A DNA stretch of 64,000 nucleotides, from positions 1-64,000 of the forward strand of contig NZ_NTFY01000021.1 of the NCBI RefSeq assembly GCF_002289565.1. The letters are read 5' to 3'. The translations under genes and the position numbers were made by a program. The notes beneath the pieces are model-generated. The model was not told where the DNA came from and searched no databases. It worked only from the letters and a program-made list of their open reading frames with translations. Origin of the DNA: Rhodopirellula sp. SM50 (GTDB taxonomy: Bacteria; Planctomycetota; Planctomycetia; Pirellulales; Pirellulaceae). This document shows positions 57,550 through 64,000 of the stretch, in pieces. Position 1 is the stretch's first letter; every line of letters starts with the position of its first letter.

Positions 57550-58515
57550 ATGCCGAAATCGAAAGCAACCTCAAAGTTCGGCGGCGTGGGCGTCCTGGCG
57601 GCGCTCGTCGTCAGTTCGGCTTTGGCGTATTTCTGGCCGGCGTTTGGTGTCGCCTTGGATCCTTTTCGATTGAGTCCTGGGGCGCTTTCGGCACTCGTCG
57701 TGGTGACGATGTTCTGTTTGGGGTTGGTGGTTCAGCAGCATGAACTGACGGAGCTTCGGCAACGACCCTTGACCGTGTTTCTGGGCGTGGCCGTCCAGTG
57801 CACGGTGATGCCTGCGCTGGCATGGCTGGTGGTGCGGACCTTGGGACTGGATGGTCCGTTGTCCTACGGCGTGTTGCTGTGCGGTTGTGTCCCCGGTGCG
57901 ATGGCGTCGAATGTTTTGACAATGACCGCGCGGGGGAACGTCAGCTACAGCGTGAGTCTGACCTCGGTCGCGACGTTGCTGTCACCGGTTACCGTTCCGG
58001 TCGCATTGGTCGTCGTCGCGGGACTGGAGACGGGGGCCGAGGTTTTCAAACCGGCAAAGTTGGCGGTGACGTTGTTGTTGACGGTGGTGGTTCCGGTGAT
58101 CGCGGGTTATTGGGTCAAGCGACTGAGTACGTTCGTGCGACGCTATGCCCTGGTGGTCGCGCCGCCGATCGCCATCGTGGCACTGCTGTGGATCATCGCG
58201 TCGGTTGTCGCCGGTAACCGCGATCGGTTGTCTCAGGTCGCCGTCAGCTTGCTGGCGGGGCTGCTGGTCATGAATGTGCTCGGCTATTTCAGCGGTTACA
58301 CGGTCGGTCGGATCGCGCGGATGCCCGAAGCGATGCGCCGCGCGCTGACGTTGGAAGTCGGCATGCAAAACGCAGGGCTGGGGACGATGCTGGCGGCTAC
58401 CTTGTTGGGCGCCGATTCGGCGGCACAGATTCCGACCGCGGCGTATACGTTCGGCTGCATGTTGACCGGGACGCTGATCGCTGCGGTTTGGGCCGGGAAG
58501 GGGAAGGTGGGATAG
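57550..58515 (+). CDS. Bile acid:sodium symporter (BASS) family transporter
   Basis: A 321-residue membrane protein with about nine or ten helices: LSALVVVTMFCLGLVVQ, the crossover blocks GVLLCGCVPGAMASNVLT and LTLEVGMQNAGLGTMLAA are typical of BASS carriers. It probably moves an organic anion with sodium; bile acids are unlikely substrates in this organism. The last two residues and the stop codon (GTGGGATAG) are the start of a family R repeat unit. Confidence 0.9.
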   Translation: MPKSKATSKFGGVGVLAALVVSSALAYFWPAFGVALDPFRLSPGALSALVVVTMFCLGLVVQQHELTELRQRPLTVFLGVAVQCTVMPALAWLVVRTLGLDGPLSYGVLLCGCVPGAMASNVLTMTARGNVSYSVSLTSVATLLSPVTVPVALVVVAGLETGAEVFKPAKLAVTLLLTVVVPVIAGYWVKRLSTFVRRYALVVAPPIAIVALLWIIASVVAGNRDRLSQVAVSLLAGLLVMNVLGYFSGYTVGRIARMPEAMRRALTLEVGMQNAGLGTMLAATLLGADSAAQIPTAAYTFGCMLTGTLIAAVWAGKGKVG

Positions 58516-58635
58516 GCTTCCAGCCTGTCGGTCCACTGCTGCTGGCAGGCTGGAAGCCTGTTCCACGGAACGCAAGCTGGAAGCTTACGCCACCGAACGC
58601 AAGCTGGAAGCTTACGCCACGGAACGCAAGCTACG
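58507..58635. repeat. REP-like array, family R (1 direct + 4 inverted units)
   Basis: One direct GTGGGATAGGCTTCCAGCC unit, then one inverted unit of the same subtype, then three inverted units of the GCAAGCTGGAAGCTTACGCC subtype (the last truncated). It fills the gap between the converging BASS and lipoprotein genes and supplies the BASS stop codon. Confidence 0.92.
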
Positions 58636-58640
58636 GCGCG

Positions 58641-59342
58641 TTAGGGGAGGTTGGGGTTGGTGAACAGGGCCAGACCGAAGCCGGCTTGCCAGTCATCGGC
58701 ATCACGGCCTTCGGTGGTGACCATGTAACGTCCGTAGCTGGTCAAACGGATTCGGGGCGTCCACCAAAAATGAACGCCGACTTCGGGGTAGATCGCCGCC
58801 AGCGAGCCCGAGATGCGTTCATCGTCTTCGCCGTGTTCGTCGATGAACCCGTCATCGTCGTTGTCGATCCAGTCGTCGTCGGCGGAGACCACTTCTTTGG
58901 CGTACCCGGCGTAGACGCCCGCACCGACGAAGGGCGCCAGCCGGCTGGGTGTTTGCAGCCGCAGCCCCGCGTCGAGACCGGTGAACCAGTCGTCGCCGTT
59001 GCCCATGCCCATCAACGAGGCCCGCGCGGTCATGAAGCTGGTCGCATACATTTCCGCTCCGATGTCGACCGTGAACAGGCCGTGGTCGGCATCGGTTCGT
59101 TTGGTGACGCCGCTGGAGACGAACAGGCCGGTGGCGTCTTCTTGAAAACGGGCGTCGGCGGCCTGTTTGAGCTTGCCCAGCACGTCGCTCTTTTCCGCGC
59201 CGTCACAGTATTTTTCGGCGTATTCGGGGTCGTCCATCGCCCACCGCGAACGCAGGATTCCGGTCGGCAGCGCACAGCCGATTTGCGTCAGCGCGGCGAT
59301 GGAGATCGCCAGCATCAGGGCGGACGCTTGGGGGGACAGCAC
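58641..59342 (-). CDS. Putative outer-membrane-like lipoprotein with calcium-loop insert
   Basis: A 233-residue protein. A hydrophobic start (ALMLAISIAALTQIGC) ends at a Cys, suggesting a lipoprotein although the lipobox is imperfect. The rest is beta-rich (LFVSSGVT, LFTVDIGAEMYATSF, LAPFVGAGVYAGYAKEV), as in small beta-barrels. An acidic insert DDDWIDNDDDGFIDEHGED looks like an EF-hand/thrombospondin-like calcium loop. No family assigned. Confidence 0.7.
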   Translation of the reverse strand: MLSPQASALMLAISIAALTQIGCALPTGILRSRWAMDDPEYAEKYCDGAEKSDVLGKLKQAADARFQEDATGLFVSSGVTKRTDADHGLFTVDIGAEMYATSFMTARASLMGMGNGDDWFTGLDAGLRLQTPSRLAPFVGAGVYAGYAKEVVSADDDWIDNDDDGFIDEHGEDDERISGSLAAIYPEVGVHFWWTPRIRLTSYGRYMVTTEGRDADDWQAGFGLALFTNPNLP

Positions 59343-59448
59343 GGTGGACTCCGGGGGGCGGTGGACGGGCGGCGTACTTCAGCGGTCACTCCTAGCAAAA
59401 CGAATGGGGCAACGTCAATTGCCGCTCGCCGACGTGTCGCACCGGGGG

Positions 59449-59529
59449 CATCTCAGCACGTGGCGTCAGCCAGTGGCGAGTGAGAGTTGTGGTTTCGACA
59501 CGCGCCGCTCGCTGACGCGTCCCGCTGGG
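59449..59529 (+). repeat. Module B only copy of the dispersed composite repeat
   Basis: CTCAGCACGTGGCGTCAGCC to CGCGCCGCTCGCTGACG matches module B at 60230 and, reversed, at 17600-17677. It is directly followed by the CGTCCCGCTGGG word that ends the whole element elsewhere, as if module A had been lost. It lies downstream of the ECF sigma gene. Confidence 0.8.
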
Positions 59530-59543
59530 GTGTGATGCGTCGA

Positions 59544-60152
59544 TCACGGCAATTCGCTCAGTCGTTGTCTTAACTTGCGCAAGACGCGAGATTTGGCCTG
59601 ATAGACGCTCGCGACGGACAACCCCGTCCTCTCGGCGACCAGTGATGCCGGTTGATTCTCCATCGTCGAGATCCAGAAAGCGTTCCACGTCGCCGGTTCA
59701 AATTCGTTTTCGACCGATTTCAAGACTTGGCGCACCACCGGGCTGCTGATCGAGTCGCCGTCGATCGATTCATCCAATGAGTCCGCTTTCTGTTGCAGTC
59801 GCGTCAACGCTTCGGTGCCGCCTTCGGCCGGTTGTCGGCCGGCGAGTCGTCGAAAGTGATCGCGGACGCGATTCCGCGTGATCGTGGCCAGCCAGCTGCG
59901 AAAACTGCCGGATTCCTTTTGACGCTCGAAGCCCGAAATGCCCCGCGCGACCGACGCGAAGATGTCTTGGACGACGTCCGGCGCGTCACTTTCGGCGACG
60001 CCGGAGGTTCGGCACCAGCGATACACGATCGGCCCGAACGTTTCCACCAGCCGGCTCCACTGGGCCGGATCGTTCTGTTTGACGCCCTCAAGAAACGGGT
60101 GTGACAGCGTCGGGTGTTCGGGGCGGCGGCGGTCGTCGGGGGTGGCATTCAT
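59544..60152 (-). CDS. ECF-type RNA polymerase sigma factor linked to a Ser/Thr kinase gene
   Basis: About 202 residues from the ATG at 60152. Region 2 shows as RLVETFGPIVYRWCRTSGV and PDVVQDIFASVARGI; region 4 as PATWNAFWISTMENQPASLV and ERTGLSVASVYQAKSRVLRKL. Planctomycete ECF factors of this look are often encoded next to Ser/Thr kinases. Here the kinase gene diverges from it across a composite repeat, and that kinase begins with a ZAS-like zinc motif, so it is a candidate anti-sigma partner. Confidence 0.92.
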   Translation of the reverse strand: MNATPDDRRRPEHPTLSHPFLEGVKQNDPAQWSRLVETFGPIVYRWCRTSGVAESDAPDVVQDIFASVARGISGFERQKESGSFRSWLATITRNRVRDHFRRLAGRQPAEGGTEALTRLQQKADSLDESIDGDSISSPVVRQVLKSVENEFEPATWNAFWISTMENQPASLVAERTGLSVASVYQAKSRVLRKLRQRLSELP

Positions 60153-60229
60153 AAGGAAAAGTCTAACCAAATTTTCTTCCGGAATTTGGTGTCAGACGTC
60201 CGCGTTTATCCAAGTGGCAAGACGCACAC

Positions 60230-60429
60230 CAGCACGTGGCGTGAGCCAGTGGCGGGTGATGGCTGTGTTTTCACCATGCGCCGCTCGCTGACCAGCTTGT
60301 CGATTGAATCGGGATCTGCGGAGTCAATGGTGAGCCGCTGGCCGTAAGGCCTCGGGCGGGCGCCGAAATGCCCGGCCGCTTACGCGTCGCGGCTCACTCA
60401 ATCGACAGCCCGTGACGCTTCCCGCTGGG
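60230..60429 (+). repeat. Composite dispersed repeat (modules B+A), reference copy
   Basis: About 200 bases: module B (CAGCACGTGGCGTGAGCC to CGCTCGCTGACC), then module A (GAGTCAATGGTGAGCCGCTG ... CTTACGCGTCGCGGCTCAC) and the end word CCCGCTGGG. The 17.5 kb copy is its inverted counterpart. It occupies the divergent promoter region between sigma and kinase genes. Confidence 0.85.
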
Positions 60430-60483
60430 ATGACAGGCTGGGGTGCCGATCCCACGTTAATGCTTGAACCTGATCCCAAACCT

Positions 60484-60490
60484 GAGGAGA
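60484..60490 (+). promoter_or_regulatory. Ribosome-binding site fixing the kinase start
   Basis: GAGGAGA lies 5 bases before the ATG at 60496. The frame stays open upstream to 60412 through repeat sequence, so this site decides the start. Confidence 0.7.
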
Positions 60491-60495
60491 ATACG

Positions 60496-63054
60496 ATGAT
60501 GACAGCGACCGAGTGCCCGACCGTGGAACGATGGAGAGCGTATTCGCTCGGGTGGCTGCCCGATGCCGAAAACGACGAGCTCTTTCAACACCTGCGGTCC
60601 TGTTCCACCTGCCAGGCTGAACTGGAAACCGTTGATGATGCCGAAGACTCGCTGATCAGTGAGCTCCGCGTCGCCGATCCCCACGCCGGCCTTTCGGAGG
60701 AACCCGATTGCAAGCTCGCGATGGCGAAGGCGCTCGGCGCTCTCGCGGCGTCGGACGAACTTTCCGAGACCGGGATGCACCACATCCCCCGCACGATCGG
60801 CGAGTACGAAATCGTCCGGTTGCTCGGCCGTGGCGGGATGGGCAAAGTTTACTTGGCGCGACACAGCAAGCTCGGGCGTCACGTCGCGGTGAAGTTGCTG
60901 TCGGGACATCGTTTGGCTGATCAACGCAGCCGCGAACGTTTTGATGCCGAAATGCGCGCCGTCGGCCAATTGAGCCATCCCAACATCGTCACGGCGCACG
61001 ACGCCCGCGAGATCGAAGGCAGGGCGGTGTTGGTGACCGAATACATCGACGGGTTGGACTTGGGCGAGTTGGTCGCCCGGGGCGGACCGCTCCGCATCGC
61101 TGATGCCTGCGAGATCATTCGCAAGGTCGCCGCGGCGCTGCAATACACCAGCGATCAAGGGTTTGTGCATCGCGATGTCAAACCGTCCAACATCATGATC
61201 AGCCGCAATGGCGAAGTGAAATTGTTGGATCTGGGACTGGCACGCTACCAGAGTGGGCGGGAAAGCGAATTGACGGCGGCAGGACAGGCGATCGGGACGG
61301 CGGACTATGTTTCACCCGAGCAGGTCACCGATGGTCGAGACGTTGATTGCCGATCGGATGTCTATTCGCTCGGATGCACCCTGTTCAAGCTGCTTTCGGG
61401 CAATGCACCGTTTGCCGACCAGACGCACCAGACGGTGTTCGCCAAGATGACCGCCCATGTTTCTGAACCGCCACCGAGTCTGGGCGAACGTGTTTCGGAT
61501 TGTCCGTCCCCGTTGGTCCAACTGGTCGATTCGATGTTGGCCAAGGATCCGGCCAAACGTCCGCAATTACCCGGCGACGTCGCCGCGGCACTAGCACCTT
61601 GGGCCTCCGGGCATGAATTGGCGCGTTTGGTCGAAGACGCGTCCGCTGCCGAAGCACAAACACAACCCTTACCGCCATCGACGTCGGCACAGGTCAAGCC
61701 GTGGTCTCGACGCTCGGTCCCGTTGACCATGGCGATCGCTTCGGGAGTGCTGGGAGTCCTCATCGGTTTGCTGATGGGCTTGTTTATCAAAATCACCTTT
61801 CCCGACGGGACGGTGTTTCAAGCACCGCTGGATGGCGCCACCATCGAAGTCGTGCAAGGAGACGATGCCGACGCCGCGGACGCGGAAGCGGCAGACGTCG
61901 CCCTGCCGGCCGCCAAAGAACAATTGGCCCGGCAGGCAATGATGCGGCACAGCGACGTGCTCGAAAAATTGTCGGGAATCTGGCTGTTGGTCGGATACAA
62001 ACAACCCAACAGCGTCCTGCCCGATGGCATGTTGCTGGCCATCGATCAAACTGAATTCTATGCCGTGACCAAACAAAACGCTCAGGCGGACCTCCACGTC
62101 TCCGCCGGTCAGTTCACCAGAATCCAGCGGGATCAAAAGGGGCTGAATTTGCTGGCGGTCGACGAAGTGACGGGGAATCGCATCTCGGTCGGCTGTCAGT
62201 TCCCCGATGAATCCTCCATGGTGTTTCAATTTGATCCCTTCCTGGACACTGCCGAGATGCCGTTTCAGGGCCGGCTGAGAAACCAAGGGAAGGGGCACCA
62301 GTATCGATTCAAAAAGCTGGGGGCATTTTCCGAGATCAATCAAATCCCGCCGACGGGTCCCGATTCAGATGAAGCCCAGGCGCTCTCGATGATTCGGCAA
62401 CTGAAAACGCTGGGAGTCGATCAGTATCTCAAACAACACGGTGACCCGACCAGCGCGCCGGTACAGCAACAGCGTTCGGTGAACAACTTGCAGCAGATCG
62501 GACTCGCGTTTCACAACTTCCACGCGGTCTATCGCAAATTCCCCGGTTCGGTCAACGTGCAGGAAGGGGCCGTGGGAGCGGGAAAGAAAAAGATCCACCC
62601 CTTCAGCTGGCGCGTCGCGATCCTGCCGTTCGTGGAGGGGGCTTTGTTGTACGAGCAGTACAGGTTTGACGAACCCTGGGACAGCGAAAACAATCGCAAG
62701 CTGCTCGATCAAATGCCGGAAGTCTATCGCAGTCCAAACGCGCCCGAAGACCAACCCAGCGGTCACACGAATTACCTCGGTTTTGCGACGGGCAACAGTG
62801 CGCTCGGAACCGAAGGCGGAGTTGGATTGCGGGATTTCGTCGACGGCACCAGCAATACGCTGCTATTGATTGAAACGAAGAATAGCGTGCCGTGGACCAA
62901 GCCGGAGGATCTGAGCTGGAGTGATGACATCGAGTTCTTCGATCCGGTGACGTACCTGATGGCCGACGGCAGCGTGCGTCGGACGGAGAAACTCGATCCG
63001 GAGTTGCTCAAGAAACTGATCACCCGCGACGGTGGCGAGGTGATTCCTCGTTGA
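60496..63054 (+). CDS. Ser/Thr protein kinase with N-terminal zinc anti-sigma-like motif and DUF1559-like tail
   Basis: An 852-residue protein. Residues 25-50 contain HLRSCSTC, the HxxxCxxC pattern of zinc anti-sigma domains. The kinase domain (about 105-365) has LLGRGGMGKVYLARH, AVKLLSG, catalytic FVHRDVKPSNIM and DLG in place of DFG (LLDLGLARY). One membrane helix (MAIASGVLGVLIGLLMGLFI) is near residue 420. Outside follow a lipocalin-like region (LSGIWLLVGY) and a DUF1559-like domain (NNLQQIGLAFHNFHAVYRKF, FVDGTSNTLLLIE, TYLMADGSVRR). It likely senses an envelope signal with the outer part. It diverges from the ECF sigma gene. Regulation of that sigma by the N-terminal motif is inference. 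Confidence 0.92.
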   Translation: MMTATECPTVERWRAYSLGWLPDAENDELFQHLRSCSTCQAELETVDDAEDSLISELRVADPHAGLSEEPDCKLAMAKALGALAASDELSETGMHHIPRTIGEYEIVRLLGRGGMGKVYLARHSKLGRHVAVKLLSGHRLADQRSRERFDAEMRAVGQLSHPNIVTAHDAREIEGRAVLVTEYIDGLDLGELVARGGPLRIADACEIIRKVAAALQYTSDQGFVHRDVKPSNIMISRNGEVKLLDLGLARYQSGRESELTAAGQAIGTADYVSPEQVTDGRDVDCRSDVYSLGCTLFKLLSGNAPFADQTHQTVFAKMTAHVSEPPPSLGERVSDCPSPLVQLVDSMLAKDPAKRPQLPGDVAAALAPWASGHELARLVEDASAAEAQTQPLPPSTSAQVKPWSRRSVPLTMAIASGVLGVLIGLLMGLFIKITFPDGTVFQAPLDGATIEVVQGDDADAADAEAADVALPAAKEQLARQAMMRHSDVLEKLSGIWLLVGYKQPNSVLPDGMLLAIDQTEFYAVTKQNAQADLHVSAGQFTRIQRDQKGLNLLAVDEVTGNRISVGCQFPDESSMVFQFDPFLDTAEMPFQGRLRNQGKGHQYRFKKLGAFSEINQIPPTGPDSDEAQALSMIRQLKTLGVDQYLKQHGDPTSAPVQQQRSVNNLQQIGLAFHNFHAVYRKFPGSVNVQEGAVGAGKKKIHPFSWRVAILPFVEGALLYEQYRFDEPWDSENNRKLLDQMPEVYRSPNAPEDQPSGHTNYLGFATGNSALGTEGGVGLRDFVDGTSNTLLLIETKNSVPWTKPEDLSWSDDIEFFDPVTYLMADGSVRRTEKLDPELLKKLITRDGGEVIPR

Positions 63055-63087
63055 GGAAGAGGCGCGGAGATGGCAGGGAAATGGTGG

Positions 63088-63441
63088 GGCAGAAAAATGG
63101 GTGGGGATGGAAAGACAAGAAAATGGGTGGCAAGAAAATGGTGCCGGTGATTTATTTTCTTGTCACCGATCTTCCTGTCTACTTCGGACACTTCTCGCTG
63201 TGCGCCACCACATTTGATTCAATACGTCCGTTGGACGACGGGAAATGGGTCAAAAAATTGGGTGGTCAAAAAATGAAGAGTTCCGCCAGGGGGAGCCAGA
63301 TATTATTCGCCGGGAACGCCAACGAGACACTGAATCGACAACTGCAGTTCGGCACGGCCGTTGTGGTTGCTTCTCATTGATTCACCCGTACTCGTGTGCT
63401 GTGTCTCTTTTCTTATTTTTTGACCAACCAATTTTTTGACC
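63088..63441. repeat. 16-mer palindromic elements, two nested variants
   Basis: First, GACAAGAAAATGGGTG and GCAAGAAAATGG (63114-63141) with an inverted ATTTTCTTGTC at 63154-63164 (perfect 11-base stem). Second, two GGTCAAAAAATKGG units at 63248 and 63264, a spacer of about 136 bases, and inverted TTTTTTGACC units at 63416 and 63432, exactly 16 apart. The last unit ends 3 bases from the stop of the next gene. The whole gap of about 390 bases holds no convincing gene. Confidence 0.88.
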
Positions 63442-63444
63442 AAC

Positions 63445-64000
63445 CTACCCGCAGAAATTATCCACCACGCCGATGCCCTTGACGCCTTGGCGACGGAGCT
63501 GTGCGGCGGCCAATGCGACTTCGGATGGGCTGGTTCGGCGGGCGTCACGGACGATCAAGCTGGAATCGACTGCGGCGGCGATTTGAGGTGTCGCCCAGGC
63601 ACCCGCAACGGGGCCGTCGAACAACAGCAGATCGAAACAACCGTCGAGTTGTTCGAGCAGCTGGTCGATTTCCGTGGGAGTGATCGGCACGCCGCGGTGA
63701 CCGGAAAGTACCAGCGGCAGCAGCGTCACGCCGTCTTCGATCGACGCGATCGCGGCATCTTCGATGCGCTCGCCCTGGCGGATCGCGGCAACCCAATCGA
63801 TTTCGACTTCCAGACGCAACAGTTCTGATTGGCTGGGCGTGTCCAAATCGATGTCGATCAGGGCCACTCGCACGCCGGTGGCGGCTGCGGCAATGGCGGT
63901 GCCGATTGCAACGGTCGAACGTCCTTCGCCGGCGCTCAAACTGGTCACCAGCACGCTGCGAAGGCCTTCACGTACCGATTGGCCGAGGTGTTCGGCGATC
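63445..64000 (-). CDS. CpsD/CapB-like P-loop ATPase, cut by the window edge
   Basis: Only the C-terminal part (about 185 residues) is inside; the frame is open to the last base. It has SLSAGEGRSTVAIGTAIAAA where a Walker A loop is expected (Lys replaced by Arg), VALIDIDLDTPSQ as Walker A' and DLLLFDGPVAG as Walker B, the layout of bacterial tyrosine-kinase and MinD-like ATPases in exopolysaccharide systems. The end lacks a Tyr cluster (IGVVDNFCG). With the altered P-loop it may be inactive or a regulatory paralogue. Confidence 0.75.
   Translation of the reverse strand, partial: IAEHLGQSVREGLRSVLVTSLSAGEGRSTVAIGTAIAAAATGVRVALIDIDLDTPSQSELLRLEVEIDWVAAIRQGERIEDAAIASIEDGVTLLPLVLSGHRGVPITPTEIDQLLEQLDGCFDLLLFDGPVAGAWATPQIAAAVDSSLIVRDARRTSPSEVALAAAQLRRQGVKGIGVVDNFCG

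Overview
The window comes from a high-GC bacterial chromosome, almost certainly a planctomycete of the Pirellulales (Rhodopirellula type). This rests on family content seen in the translations: a DUF1800/DUF1501 pair, a PSCyt1-DUF1549-DUF1553 protein next to a second DUF1501 protein, two secreted sulfatases, an ECF sigma factor beside a serine/threonine kinase with a DUF1559-like tail, and a secreted BNR/CBM9-like giant. No rRNA, tRNA, phage, transposase gene or CRISPR array was recognised.

Layout. 0.2-3.4 kb: hexuronate catabolism (KDG kinase, fructuronate-reductase-like SDR) and moaA. 3.8-7.3 kb: DUF1800 + DUF1501. 7.4-9.4 kb: small membrane protein, biotin ligase, Nei-type glycosylase. 9.6-14.9 kb: YtrA-type GntR regulator, ABC ATPase, ABC-2 permease and an unknown membrane-anchored protein, probably one operon. 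15-19.5 kb: DUF255 (YyaL/SSP411-like) protein with a DsbD-alpha-like tail, and acetolactate synthase. 19.6-23.4 kb: fluoride channel and a secreted BNR/CBM9-like protein whose 5' end carries a palindromic insert. 23.7-28.1 kb: trehalohydrolase, secreted EEP-family enzyme, GT4. 28.4-32.3 kb: SEC-C protein, PQQ-propeller membrane protein, DUF2007 protein. 32.6-36.8 kb: DUF1501 and PSD1-type cytochrome protein. 37-39.2 kb: FHA, ECF sigma and ZAS anti-sigma operon. 39.6-44.4 kb: lipoate/octanoyl transferase, gcvH, gcvT, RNase R. 44.6-49.8 kb: GT39-like, GT2, methyltransferase and aldehyde dehydrogenase genes on one strand, the last three with 4-base overlaps. 49.9-52.2 kb: arsS-arsM arsenosugar pair. 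52.3-58.5 kb: GxxExxY protein, VOC protein, two sulfatases, BASS transporter. 58.6-63.1 kb: lipoprotein, ECF sigma, and a kinase whose N-terminus looks like a zinc anti-sigma domain. 63.4 kb to the edge: partial CpsD-like ATPase.

The most unusual feature is non-coding. Short palindromic intergenic elements from several unrelated sequence families (units of about 29, 16, 7 and 7 bases) share one architecture: one arm amplified as a direct tandem array, then a short spacer, then only one or two units in inverted orientation. They nearly always start within about 20 bases of a stop codon, and in at least three genes the repeat itself supplies the stop codon. A separate composite repeat of about 200 bases occurs twice in inverted orientation 43 kb apart. 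Functional names come from motif recognition by eye; no database search was run.
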